From positions 1 through 42,823 of the forward strand of contig JBDKRG010000023.1 in NCBI GenBank assembly GCA_039683515.1: a stretch of 42,823 nt of DNA, given 5' to 3'. A program made the translations under genes and the position numbers. The DNA is from JAJFUE01 sp039683515 (GTDB taxonomy: Bacteria; Sumerlaeota; Sumerlaeia; MVZB01). Position 1 is the stretch's first letter, and each line of letters starts with the position of its first letter. Below are positions 7,473 to 16,064 of this stretch, in pieces. A model generated the notes under the pieces. The model ran no database searches. It was given only the letters and a program-made list of their open reading frames with translations, and was not told where the DNA came from.

Positions 7473-8975
7473 CTACCGGGGGGCGGTAACGGGGGGGCCA
7501 TTGCGGCGGATTTCGATCTTTTTGCCGTCGAAACGGGTGAACGTTTTCACCACGACCCATTCGGGGCGGGCGTCGATCGTCGCCGTGATCTCCTGTTCGC
7601 GCGGCGAGACCCCCGTGTTCGGGCCGGGCGGGTTGAGCGTGATGACGAACCGATCGGCCGGGATGTTGCCGTCGCGGAATCGCGAAACGCCCTTGGCCTC
7701 GCCGTCCGGGTCGCGCAGGCGCAGCGTGTACTGGAGCGCCGCCGCGTTCAGCGTCCACTGGTTCGGGACGACGACCGCCTTGACGCGGCCCTTCCTGCCG
7801 GCGCGCTGGGCGGCAAGCCAGTCGGCCACCGACTCGACGCAGGTGTCGCCGCGCGCGGGGCCGTGGAACACGAACAGGTTCCAGCCGGTCATCGCGAACG
7901 TGGCCAGCACGGCCGCCGCCACGCACAGCCGCGCATGTTTCCCCAGGATCGAAAGCCAGCCCGCCGCCGCCACGACGATCAGCGGGACCGCGGGCATGAT
8001 GTAGCGCGGGTCCTTGTTCGCAACCAGTGTCATGAACAGCCAGCCCGAGGCCGCGGCGGCGATGACGATGAGCATGTTCCGGTCGCGGATGAATCCGAAC
8101 CGTTTTTGCGCGACCGGCACGGCGACTCCCGCCGCCGCGAAGATCGTCAGCGGCCAGCGCAAATAAAGCCTGAAGAGATCGACGGCGTAGCGCGTCCACG
8201 AATCGATGCTCATGACGGCCGGATCGCCTTCGGCCGCCGCGACCGCGCCGCCAAGCTGCGGGCCGAGCTTCCTCACGAACTCGGGGAGCGCGCGCACGTA
8301 CCATGGCCCGGCGATCAACGCCGCCCACGCGGCCACGATCAAGACGCGCCGGTAAAATGCCGGCTTCCGCGAGGCTCGAAAATTCTCAACGAGATAAATC
8401 GCGATCGGGACGAGCGTGAAGAACGGGCAGGTCCACTTGGCCAGCATCCCGAGGCCGACCAGGATCCCCAGCACGTGCGCCTGGCGGCCGTCCTCGAGGC
8501 GCGGCGTTCGGAGGAGCGCCCACACGGTCCACGCCACCATCGCCGTCAGGCTCAGGTCCGTCATCGGCTGGATGCACATCCAGGCGATGTTGACGCACGC
8601 CGGAACCAGGACCGCCGCCACCAGCGCGCGGAAATCGCCCCACAACTCGACGCCGATCAGCCACACGGCCGCCATGGTCAGCAGCAGGAACACCCAGTTG
8701 GCCGCGCAGTACACGTCCGGGTTGCCGCCGAACACCGTCAGCGGCGCGGCCACAACATGAAACAGCGGCGGGTAATACATGGAGAGGCGGTAGAAACCGA
8801 GAACGTGCAGCTTGAGCAGGTTGTCCCAGAATTCATGGGCGAGGCCGGTGTGAACCGCCATGTCCCACGGCGCGACGACGCGGTCCAGCGCGAGCCAGGC
8901 GGCATAAAACGGAAGGAGCCCGGCCCAGACCGCGGCCAGCAACGCGACCGGTCGCTTGTCGGTATGCGGCTTCAA
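7473..8975 (-). CDS. GT39/ArnT-like membrane glycosyltransferase
   Basis: A 500-residue polytopic membrane protein with about ten hydrophobic helices and the layout of GT-C enzymes that use polyprenyl-phosphate sugars. The first extracytoplasmic loop carries the acidic WDMAVHTGLAHEF region, followed by YYPPLFHVVAAP, a typical GT39-like signature. PMTDLSLTAM and AKWTCPFFTLVP match later conserved loops, and KDPRYIMPAVPL matches the conserved R-Y-x-x-P motif. The C-terminal 150 residues form a soluble periplasmic-type domain. The proposed start is TTG with GAGGG just upstream. The acceptor (lipid, protein or glycan) is unknown. Confidence 0.8.
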   Translation of the reverse strand: MKPHTDKRPVALLAAVWAGLLPFYAAWLALDRVVAPWDMAVHTGLAHEFWDNLLKLHVLGFYRLSMYYPPLFHVVAAPLTVFGGNPDVYCAANWVFLLLTMAAVWLIGVELWGDFRALVAAVLVPACVNIAWMCIQPMTDLSLTAMVAWTVWALLRTPRLEDGRQAHVLGILVGLGMLAKWTCPFFTLVPIAIYLVENFRASRKPAFYRRVLIVAAWAALIAGPWYVRALPEFVRKLGPQLGGAVAAAEGDPAVMSIDSWTRYAVDLFRLYLRWPLTIFAAAGVAVPVAQKRFGFIRDRNMLIVIAAAASGWLFMTLVANKDPRYIMPAVPLIVVAAAGWLSILGKHARLCVAAAVLATFAMTGWNLFVFHGPARGDTCVESVADWLAAQRAGRKGRVKAVVVPNQWTLNAAALQYTLRLRDPDGEAKGVSRFRDGNIPADRFVITLNPPGPNTGVSPREQEITATIDARPEWVVVKTFTRFDGKKIEIRRNGPPVTAPR

Positions 8976-9073
8976 TGATCCCTCGCCGCGGCGGCGTTAG
9001 AGCGGTTGACAAAAGTTTTCCGGCAATCAGCACGATCCCAATGGTTATCAGTTTCAAGAATCGGTGATTGGTT

Positions 9074-9106
9074 CGATTACGATTACGATTACGAGCACGA
9101 GCACGA
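9074..9106 (+). repeat. Compound hexamer array, locus 1: (CGATTA)3(CGAGCA)2
   Basis: Three CGATTA units at 9074-9091, then two CGAGCA units to 9103 and a CGA remnant. It lies in the 154-bp spacer between the trans-sulfuration gene and the GT39-like gene. Same compound structure as at 12754, 17602 and 28613. Confidence 0.9.
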
Positions 9107-9129
9107 ACGGAAAATTATCGTCAAGCGCT

Positions 9130-10305
9130 CTAAGCTTCGTCCCCCTCGAGACCGTAGCGCAGGTCGTCGATCAGGTCCTCGGGGTTCTCGTTGCCGACGC
9201 TCAGGCGGATGATCTCCGGGGTGATGCCGGCGGCGAGGCGGGCTTCCTCGGTCATGGTGTCGTGGCTCATCGACCACGGCTGCTCGCACAGCGACTCGAC
9301 GCCGCCGAGCGACATGGCGAGCTTGAAGAAGCGGAGCCGGCTGAAGAAGTCGGAGATGGGGATCTGCGCCGTGTCGAGCTCGAACGTGACGATGCCGCCG
9401 AACTGGCGCATCTGGCGCTTGGCGAGCTCGTGCTGGGGGTGCGACTCGAGGCCGGGGTAGAAGACGCGCTTGATGAACGGGTGGCGGTTCAGGTAGCGGG
9501 CCACGGCGTCGGCGCCGCGCCAGTGGGCCTTCATCCGCTGCGGGAACGACTTGATGCCGCGCAGCACCAGCCAGGCGTCGAACGGGGCGGCCACGGTGCC
9601 CAGGCAGATGCCCATCTGCTGGACCTGGCGCGCCAGGTCCTTGTCCTTGCAGATGATCGCGCCGCCGATGACGTCGCTGTGGCCGTTGATGTACTTGGTC
9701 GTCGAATGGATGACGATGTCGATGCCGAAGTCGAACGGGCGCTGGCCGAGCGGGGTCATGAACGTGTTGTCGATGATCGTCAGCAGCCCGTGCTCCTTGG
9801 CGATCGCCGAGACCAGCGCAAGGTCGGTCAGCTTCAGCAGCGGGTTGGACGGCGTCTCGATCATGATCGCCTTGGTGTTGGGACGGATCGCGGCGCGGAT
9901 GGCGGCCGGGTCGTCCATCGCGACGAACGAGGTCTCGATCCCGTAACGCGGCATGCAGATGTCGAGCAGGCGCCACGTGCCGCCGTAGATGTCGTTGCCG
10001 GCGATGATGTGGTCGCCCGACTTCATGAGGAATATGGCCGTCGACAGGGCGGCCATGCCGGTGGCGGTGGCGAGGGAGTCGGCGCCCCCTTCCAGCGCGG
10101 CGAGGTTTTCCTCGAGCGCGCGGCGGGTCGGGTTGCCGAAGCGCCCGTAGGCGTACTCCTTGCTCTCGCCGAGCTTGTCGAAATAAAACGTCGAGCACGG
10201 GTAGATGGGCGTGGTCACGGAATTGAAAGCGGTGTCCTTGTAGACGCCGGTGTGGATCGCGAGGGTTTCGGGGCGAAGCGTTTCGGGGCGGATGACTCGA
10301 GCCAT
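9130..10305 (-). CDS. Cys/Met-metabolism PLP-dependent enzyme (cystathionine gamma-synthase/lyase family)
   Basis: A 391-residue fold-type I PLP enzyme of the trans-sulfuration family. Schiff-base lysine is Lys204 in STTKYINGHSD; GMAA (83-86) and IDNTFMTP (178-185) are cofactor contacts, and SLGGVESL is the substrate-side loop near the C-terminus. The N-terminus YGRFGNPT contributes the neighbouring-subunit phosphate site. The family includes cystathionine gamma-synthase, gamma-lyase, O-acetylhomoserine sulfhydrylase and methionine gamma-lyase; sequence alone does not separate them, and no other sulfur gene is adjacent. The ATG is clear but preceded only by a weak GGATAGAG. No obvious promoter was found upstream. 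Confidence 0.88.
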   Translation of the reverse strand: MARVIRPETLRPETLAIHTGVYKDTAFNSVTTPIYPCSTFYFDKLGESKEYAYGRFGNPTRRALEENLAALEGGADSLATATGMAALSTAIFLMKSGDHIIAGNDIYGGTWRLLDICMPRYGIETSFVAMDDPAAIRAAIRPNTKAIMIETPSNPLLKLTDLALVSAIAKEHGLLTIIDNTFMTPLGQRPFDFGIDIVIHSTTKYINGHSDVIGGAIICKDKDLARQVQQMGICLGTVAAPFDAWLVLRGIKSFPQRMKAHWRGADAVARYLNRHPFIKRVFYPGLESHPQHELAKRQMRQFGGIVTFELDTAQIPISDFFSRLRFFKLAMSLGGVESLCEQPWSMSHDTMTEEARLAAGITPEIIRLSVGNENPEDLIDDLRYGLEGDEA

Positions 10306-10725
10306 GTTACTCTATCCATAAAAAAGTCGAGCGCAAGCACAGGCGCTCGGTGCGTACCATATGATCGAAATCCCACCCTAAAATCAATACCTTTCGGCCA
10401 TTACGGGCATTTGGCCCGTGAATCCATTCACATAAAAACACGGATGCGGAAAAACAAACCGCCAACTGCGGAAGTCCGCCATCGACAGCCTGAAACAGGG
10501 GCGCGCGTCCTTTTTTGAAAGCTCAATTTCACGGCGTTCCGGCCACCAAATTTCTTGCGTGCTCCAATAAATGTGGCCTAATATCCCCCAAACCCAGAGC
10601 GTGCGTCTAATTGGAATTTGGGGTTTTAAGCTAAATTTCCGGTCCGCTTCAAATCCGAGGAAGATTTCCCAATCACCGGGAGGCGGTTGCCGACTCCTCA
10701 AGGTCACGGGAAGGGAGTTACCCTA
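10306..10725. other. Divergent spacer of about 420 bp without a convincing gene
   Basis: Lower GC than the flanking genes. It holds a putative promoter for transketolase (10555-10584). A 107-codon minus frame at 10384-10707 exists but looks non-coding. No tRNA-like structure or tandem repeat was seen. Confidence 0.6.
10555..10584 (+). promoter_or_regulatory. Putative sigma-70-type promoter upstream of transketolase
   Basis: TTGCGT, 18 bp, TAATAT, about 140 bases before the transketolase ATG. The leader would be long; I see no terminator or riboswitch fold in it. Confidence 0.35.
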
Positions 10726-12717
10726 ATGCAGATCGCTCAGATTCAGGCCGCGGCTCGCCGCATGCGCGCCTACAATGTTCTGGCTATCCACTGCGCCGGC
10801 TCGGGCCACCCCGGCGGCACGCTGTCCATCATGGACGTCACCGCCGCGCTCTACTGCCACGTCATGCGCCAGGATCCGGCCAGGCCCGACTGGCCCGACC
10901 GCGACCGCTGCGTGTGGTCGACCGGCCACAAGGCCCCGGCGCTCTACGTGGCGCTGGCCCAGGCCGGCTACTGCAAGATGGAAGACGTCGTCACCGGCCT
11001 GCGCCAGCTCGGCTCGCCGTTTGAGGGCCACCCCAACGGCCTCAAGCTGCCCGGCGTCGAGGTCTCGACCGGCTCGCTCGGCCAGGGCCTCGGCTATTGC
11101 GTCGGCCAGGCGCTCGCGCTCAAGGCCCGCGGCTCCGACGCCCGCATGTACTGCATGATGGGCGACGGCGAGCAGCAGGAAGGGAGCGTCTGGGAGGCGG
11201 CCATGTCCGCCAGCCAGTTCGGCCTGGACAACGTGGTTGCGATCGTCGACGTCAACGGCCTGCAGATCGACGGGCCCACCAGGGAAGTCATGAACGTCGA
11301 GCCGCTCGACAAGAAATACGAGGCGTTCGGCTGGAAGGTCCTGACGATCGACGGCCACGACATGCAGGCGATCGTCGACGCGTTCGAGCAGGCCAGGGCC
11401 GTCAAGGGCCAGCCGGTCTGCATCCTGGCCGCCACGCACAAGGGCAAGGGCGTCTCCTTCATGGAGGACAAGGCCGGCTGGCACGGGATCGCGACCACGA
11501 CCCGCGAGCAGCTCGACCAGGCCCTGGCCGACATCGGCGAGCCCGAGCTGACCAGGGAGAAGGTCGACGGCCTGCTCAAGGCCTCGGCCGACGTCAAGGC
11601 CAAGGCCGCCAAGAGCTGCGCCGCCCAGCTTCCCAAGTTCTCCCGCAATTACTGGTGGAACGGCCAGGACGGCTCCATGCAGGTCAATATGGAGCCGACG
11701 CGCTTCGGCTTCGGCAAGGCCATCGAGCGCATCGGCGGCGACGAGCGCATCGTCACCCTGCACGCCGACATCTCCGGCAGCATCAAGATCGCCGACTTCG
11801 AGGCCAAGCACCCCGAGCGCAAGAACCGGGTCTACAGCGTCGGCATCGCCGAGCAGAACATGGTCAGCGTCGCGTGCGGCCTGGCCCGCGAGGGGCTCAT
11901 CCCGGTCGGCGGCACCTACGGCGTCTTCGCCTGCGGCCGCAACTGGGACCAGTGGCGCACGACGGCCTGCTACGGCAACCTGAACGTCAAGATGGCCGGC
12001 GCGCACGGCGGCATCTCCGTCGGCCGCGACGGCGCCACCCACCAGGCCCTCGAGGAAATCACGCTCCTGTCGATCCTGCCCAACATGCACCTGTCGGTGC
12101 CGTGCGACTCGATCGAGACCGACAAGGCGACCGAGGAGATCATCCTGAAGGTCGTCGGGCCCGGCTACGTCCGCTACGCCCGCGAGGCCACGCCGATCGT
12201 GACCAAGCCCGAGACCCCCTACCAGTGGGGGGTGGCCAACGTCATCCGCTACCGCGGCGCGCAGCCCCGGTTCGTCGACGCCTTCGAGCAGGTCCTGGCG
12301 CCCAACTACGCCGGCGAGAACGAGGACGTGGCGATCATCTCCTGCGGCCCGATCCTGGGCGAGGCGATGCGCGCGGCATGGATCCTCAAGGAGGAGGCCG
12401 GCCTCGAGACCCGCGTCATCAACCTGCACACGGTCAAGCCGATCGACCGCGAGGCGATCGTCGCCGCGTTGCGCCAGGTCGGCTCGATCATCACGGTCGA
12501 AGAGCACCAGACCGGCGGCCTCGGCGGCCTCGTTGCCCAGGTGGCGGCGTGCGAGAAGGAACAGGACACGCCGTTCAAGCTGGACATGGTCGGCGTCGAC
12601 GACCGGTTCGGCCAGTCGGCCGACCCGTGGGAGCTGATGCAGATCTTCGGCCTGACCGCCGAGCACATCGCCCAGCGCGCGCTCAAACTGGTCAGCAAAC
12701 CGAGCATGGCCAAGTAA
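10726..12717 (+). CDS. tkt: Transketolase
   Basis: A 663-residue thiamine-diphosphate enzyme moving two-carbon units between sugar phosphates in the non-oxidative pentose phosphate pathway. The ThDP/Mg motif starts at GDG (146-148) and ends at Asn177; the pyrimidine-domain glutamate is Glu376 in VGIAEQNM. SGHPGG (26-31) and STGSLGQG (114-121) line the active site. All three domains are in one chain, whereas the N-terminal half resembles the split enzymes of archaea and some bacteria. The start MQIAQI is preferred over an upstream in-frame codon because GGGAAGGGAG precedes it. The next gene, an aminotransferase, follows after 112 bases with a hexamer repeat between. Confidence 0.93.
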   Translation: MQIAQIQAAARRMRAYNVLAIHCAGSGHPGGTLSIMDVTAALYCHVMRQDPARPDWPDRDRCVWSTGHKAPALYVALAQAGYCKMEDVVTGLRQLGSPFEGHPNGLKLPGVEVSTGSLGQGLGYCVGQALALKARGSDARMYCMMGDGEQQEGSVWEAAMSASQFGLDNVVAIVDVNGLQIDGPTREVMNVEPLDKKYEAFGWKVLTIDGHDMQAIVDAFEQARAVKGQPVCILAATHKGKGVSFMEDKAGWHGIATTTREQLDQALADIGEPELTREKVDGLLKASADVKAKAAKSCAAQLPKFSRNYWWNGQDGSMQVNMEPTRFGFGKAIERIGGDERIVTLHADISGSIKIADFEAKHPERKNRVYSVGIAEQNMVSVACGLAREGLIPVGGTYGVFACGRNWDQWRTTACYGNLNVKMAGAHGGISVGRDGATHQALEEITLLSILPNMHLSVPCDSIETDKATEEIILKVVGPGYVRYAREATPIVTKPETPYQWGVANVIRYRGAQPRFVDAFEQVLAPNYAGENEDVAIISCGPILGEAMRAAWILKEEAGLETRVINLHTVKPIDREAIVAALRQVGSIITVEEHQTGGLGGLVAQVAACEKEQDTPFKLDMVGVDDRFGQSADPWELMQIFGLTAEHIAQRALKLVSKPSMAK

Positions 12718-12753
12718 CGCGTTAGCACCGAGCCGTTTCAGGGTCCATTTCTC

Positions 12754-12805
12754 TCGTGCTCGTGCTCGTGCTCGTGCGTCGTAATCGTAATCGTAATCGT
12801 AATCG
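12754..12805 (-). repeat. Compound hexamer array, locus 2: (CGATTA)4(CGAGCA)3 on the minus strand
   Basis: Plus strand reads (TGCTCG)3 at 12757-12774, a TGCGTCG junction, then (TAATCG)4 at 12782-12805. It ends 24 bases before the aminotransferase ATG and so lies within or just before its ribosome-binding region. Confidence 0.92.
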
Positions 12806-12829
12806 AATCCTAAGAAGGAAGAAGAAACC

Positions 12830-14023
12830 ATGAACCTTGCAGAACGTATGTCCCGTCTTGGAACCGAAACCGCCTTCGCCGTCTCCGCCGAAGCGGCCGC
12901 CGCCATCGCGCAGGGCCAGCGCGTCTACCCGTTCCACCTGGGCGACATGAACATCCGGACGCCCGAGAACATGATCGAGGCGGCCTACAAGGCCATGATG
13001 AACGGCAAGACCGGCTACTGCTCCAACTACGGCATCGCCGAGCTGCGCCAGGCCCTCGCCGAGGACATCAACCGCTCCCACGGCACGCACTACAAGATGG
13101 AGAACGTGGCGATCCAGCCCGGCGGCAAGCCGGTCATCGGCAAGTTCTTCCTGGCCCTGATGAACCCCGGCGACGAGGTCCTCTACCCGAACCCCGGCTA
13201 CCCGATCTACGAATCGCAGATCGAGTTCAACGGCGGCAAGGCCCTCCCGTACGGCTACACCGAGGGCGCCGAGAACTTCGAGATGAAGATGGAGGAGATC
13301 GAGAAGTCGATCACGCCCAAGACGAAGTTCCTCGTCTTCAACGACCTGCAGAACCCGATGGGCGCCGAGTCCTCGCGCGCCGAGTTGGAGAAGGTCGCCG
13401 ACCTGGTCCGCCGCCACGACCTGATGGTCCTGGCCGACGAGGCCTACTTCGACATCCGCTACGAGGGCAAGTCGCAGTCGCTGACCAGCCTGCCCGGCAT
13501 GGAAGAGCGCTGCGTCATCCTCTATACGTTCTCCAAGAAGTTCGCGATGACCGGCTGGCGCCTCGGCGCGGCGATCGGCCCCAAGGCGGTCATCGACGCC
13601 ATCGCCAAGCTCAACGTCAACATCGAGTCGTGCTCGAACCACTACATCCAGTGGGCGGCCATCGAGGGCCTGACCGGCGACCAGTCCGGCCCGAAGAAGA
13701 TCCTCGAGACCCTCAAGGCCCGCCGCGACAAGGCCGTCCAGATGCTCAACTCGATCGACGGGGTCAAGTGCTTCAGCCCCAACGCCACGTTCTACCTGTT
13801 CCCGAACGTGACGGGCGCGATGAAGCGCAAGGGGTTCACGAGCTACGAGGACTTCCGCCGCGCGGCGCTCAAGGAGACCGGCGTCTCGTTCTGCTCGCGC
13901 CTGCACTTCGGCCGTCCGCAGCCGGGCGAGGAAAACTCGTACATCCGCTTCGCCTACTCCGGCATCGACGTCCCGGACATCGAAGAGGGGATCGGCAAGC
14001 TCAAGGCGTGGATCGAAGCCTAA
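12830..14023 (+). CDS. Class I/II aminotransferase
   Basis: A 397-residue PLP-dependent transaminase. The Schiff-base lysine is Lys236 in TFSKKFAMTGWRLG; NDLQNPMG (171-178, Asn175) and ADEAY (202-206) bind the cofactor; Arg residues near TGWR and in SYIRFAYSG bind the phosphate and substrate carboxylate. The family covers aspartate, alanine, LL-diaminopimelate and aromatic aminotransferases, so the amino donor is not assigned. NDLQNPMG differs from the common NNPxNPTG. AGGAAGAAGAA precedes the ATG. It is probably cotranscribed with transketolase and closed by a strong terminator at 14044-14078. Confidence 0.9.
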   Translation: MNLAERMSRLGTETAFAVSAEAAAAIAQGQRVYPFHLGDMNIRTPENMIEAAYKAMMNGKTGYCSNYGIAELRQALAEDINRSHGTHYKMENVAIQPGGKPVIGKFFLALMNPGDEVLYPNPGYPIYESQIEFNGGKALPYGYTEGAENFEMKMEEIEKSITPKTKFLVFNDLQNPMGAESSRAELEKVADLVRRHDLMVLADEAYFDIRYEGKSQSLTSLPGMEERCVILYTFSKKFAMTGWRLGAAIGPKAVIDAIAKLNVNIESCSNHYIQWAAIEGLTGDQSGPKKILETLKARRDKAVQMLNSIDGVKCFSPNATFYLFPNVTGAMKRKGFTSYEDFRRAALKETGVSFCSRLHFGRPQPGEENSYIRFAYSGIDVPDIEEGIGKLKAWIEA

Positions 14024-14043
14024 GCAAAGATCGCATTCAAATA

Positions 14044-14078
14044 AAAACCCGCCGGATCGTTCGGATCCGGCGGGTTTT
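14044..14078 (+). terminator. Rho-independent terminator
   Basis: A perfect 15-bp stem AAAACCCGCCGGATC/GATCCGGCGGGTTTT with a 5-nt loop, followed by ATTTTT; 20 bases past the aminotransferase stop. The A-rich left flank makes it potentially bidirectional. Confidence 0.92.
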
Positions 14079-14090
14079 ATTTTTCGGGAG

Positions 14091-14182
14091 ATGGCCGGCG
14101 AGGGCGCCGGCCCCACATCGATAAATGCTATTCGGTATCAAACAGCCAATTGCACTGTGGCGCCGGCGCCCTCGCCGGCGAT
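14091..14182. repeat. 92-bp palindromic element, copy A
   Basis: Two 27-bp arms (14091-14117 and 14156-14182) pair at 25 of 27 positions around a 38-bp AT-richer centre. The reverse complement of copy B (42726-42817) has the same length and arms, and its centre matches at 27 of 38 positions. No coding potential. Confidence 0.9.
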
Positions 14183-14209
14183 TCCCATCAATCATCTCAC
14201 GACGACCAC

Positions 14210-15907
14210 CTACTCGATCCCGAGTTGCTCGCCGTATTGCTTCACGAACGATTTCACTTCGCGCTGGATGAACGAGCGGGGGTGTTCCTTCCGGACCTGC
14301 TCGATCAGTTCCTTCGCCTTGTCGGCCTGGCCGAGCTTGAAGTAGCTCGACGCGGCGTAGAACATCACCGGCGCGCGGCCGTAGGAGAGCGACTTGGGCA
14401 GGTTCTCGTAGACCCGCTCCCAATTCTCGACGACGCGGCCGGCCGTCTGGGCGTCGACCACGCCGGTCTCGAACTTGTAATCCTGGCCGTTCATCCACTC
14501 GTACATGGCGGCGGCGAACTGGCGCATCGCCTCGCCGCGCATCTTCTCGAGCGTGGCCAGCTCGACGGGGTCGGTGGCGAGCGCGCCCGGGTCCTGGCTC
14601 ATCGACAGGAACGCTTCCCAGTCCTTCTTGTTGTAGCGCTCGATCGCGGCGTTGTAGCTCTTGCGGCGTTCGGCGGCGGCGATCCGCGCGGCGAGCGGGG
14701 CCAGCCGCGGGTCGGCGTCCTTGACGCCGGCGTCGCTGTAAAGCGTGTCGAGCTCGACGATCCGTCCGCGGGCGTCGCTCAGCTGCCCCTTCTCGATCAT
14801 CGCCTTGATCTCGCCGGCGGCGCGCTCGACTTCGAGCCCGAGCCTGTTATTTAAGATCTCGTTGATCTGCGGCGCGAGCTTCTGGTTCTGGTCGCGCAGC
14901 CTGAGCAGCGGCGTGACGATCGCCCGGATGGGGGAGTCGCCGGCGGCGAGGTCGCGCGCCTCGGCCAGGACGCGCTGCGAGCGGACCTTCTCGGCATTGG
15001 CCACGATGGCGTCGACGCGCTTGCGGTTGGGCGAGTTCTTCTCGAACGCCTGGCCGGCCTGATCCGCCATCTGGCGAAGCTTCTCGGAATCCAATTGCCC
15101 CGCGGCCGCCGCCTTGGCGGCGTCGTCGAGCTTGGCAAGCACCTGCCGCTCGGCCTGCGCGCGGATCTGGTTGATGTCGTTGCCGAGCGATTTGTCGCCG
15201 CCCGCGTCCATCGGCCGGACAAGCTTCAGGGCCAGCACCGGCGCCCCCTCGGCCAGCGCCTCGCGCGCCTGCACCAGCGTCATGCGCGTCCGCTCATTCT
15301 TGATCTGCGACAGTCGCGCCGATGCCTCGCGCACGTCTTTGGATCCGTCTTTCAAACTCCCGACCGCCTCGATTTCCTTGAACGCATCGGGTTTGTTGAC
15401 ATCCAAAAGGGCAATCGCCTTGACCAGTTGGCGCGTCTGGGCATCCTGCGCGCCCGGCCGCATCGAAACCCACGTCAGAATCCAGCAGATGCAGAACAAC
15501 CCGGCCAGCACGGCCAGCCCGATGTTGAGGTTCTTGAGGCGGCGGATGACCGGGAAGACGATCTCGGCCTTCTCGGCCTTGTTCAGGTAGTCGTGCGCCT
15601 TCAGGAAGCGGTGATCGGAGGCCAGCGCCGCGTTCCATTCCTCGCGCGCCTTGTCGAACTCCTCTTTCTTGGCGTAGAGGGTGCCCAACACCACGTGGGC
15701 GTTGACCATCGTGCCGTCGAGGTCGAGCGTGTTCTGGAGCTCGTTGATGGCGTCGTCGGTGCGGTCGCGCTCGGCGTATTCGAGCGCCTGGTTGTAGTGA
15801 AGCTTGGCCTTGTTGACGATGACGCGCAGCATCGTCAGGTCGCGGCTGCAGTGGTAGCAGGCCTCGCGGTCGTCGCGGTTTTCGGTGTGGCAATATGGGC
15901 AGATCAT
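14210..15907 (-). CDS. Zinc-ribbon/TPR membrane protein
   Basis: A 565-residue protein. It opens with a four-cysteine zinc ribbon (Cys3, 6, 17, 20: CPYC...CYHC), then TPR-type helices (about 25-115; YNQALEYAERDRTDDAINEL and the next repeat), a single hydrophobic helix (127-148) and a long helical region rich in Lys, Ala, Glu and Gln, with TPR-like repeats at the end (PVMFYAASSYFKLGQADKA). The topology suggests a cytoplasmic ribbon-TPR head and an extracytoplasmic helical body. I start it at MICPYC; two longer in-frame starts (15934 ATG, 15952 TTG) are possible, and none has a strong Shine-Dalgarno. It probably scaffolds a membrane complex. The neighbouring lipoprotein also has TPRs and may be a partner. 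Confidence 0.72.
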   Translation of the reverse strand: MICPYCHTENRDDREACYHCSRDLTMLRVIVNKAKLHYNQALEYAERDRTDDAINELQNTLDLDGTMVNAHVVLGTLYAKKEEFDKAREEWNAALASDHRFLKAHDYLNKAEKAEIVFPVIRRLKNLNIGLAVLAGLFCICWILTWVSMRPGAQDAQTRQLVKAIALLDVNKPDAFKEIEAVGSLKDGSKDVREASARLSQIKNERTRMTLVQAREALAEGAPVLALKLVRPMDAGGDKSLGNDINQIRAQAERQVLAKLDDAAKAAAAGQLDSEKLRQMADQAGQAFEKNSPNRKRVDAIVANAEKVRSQRVLAEARDLAAGDSPIRAIVTPLLRLRDQNQKLAPQINEILNNRLGLEVERAAGEIKAMIEKGQLSDARGRIVELDTLYSDAGVKDADPRLAPLAARIAAAERRKSYNAAIERYNKKDWEAFLSMSQDPGALATDPVELATLEKMRGEAMRQFAAAMYEWMNGQDYKFETGVVDAQTAGRVVENWERVYENLPKSLSYGRAPVMFYAASSYFKLGQADKAKELIEQVRKEHPRSFIQREVKSFVKQYGEQLGIE

Positions 15908-16036
15908 GAAATAGGTGACTCGTTCCTCAGTCATTCGGCCGTAAAGGCCCAATCAAATCAAAGTTGTAACTTAGGGCAGGGGAGGAAAGCAATGAATACT
16001 GGACCTGAGCGCTGGGAGACGGGTCCCGAGAATTTT

Positions 16037-16064
16037 CTCATCGCTCATCGCTCATCGCTCATCC
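16037..16064 (-). repeat. Heptamer array CTCATCG x3 + CTCATCC flush with a stop codon
   Basis: Four 7-bp units end at 16064; the TAG of the lipoprotein gene (minus strand) is 16065-16067. On that strand it reads GATGAGC repeats ending in GATGAGAAAAT, as in the repeat downstream of the squalene-synthase-like gene. Confidence 0.85.

Noticed and set aside
9074..9106. Coding repeat (Asp-Tyr / Glu-His dipeptides)
   Set aside because: The array translates without stops in some frames, but it lies outside any supported gene at all four loci.
10384..10707. 107-codon minus-strand frame in the divergent spacer
   Set aside because: No family similarity, no ribosome site, atypical composition, and it overlaps the proposed transketolase promoter.
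10723..12906. 727-codon minus-strand frame opposite transketolase
   Set aside because: High-GC antisense shadow rich in Val, Leu, Ala, Asp and Arg with no motif, whereas the plus strand encodes a full transketolase.
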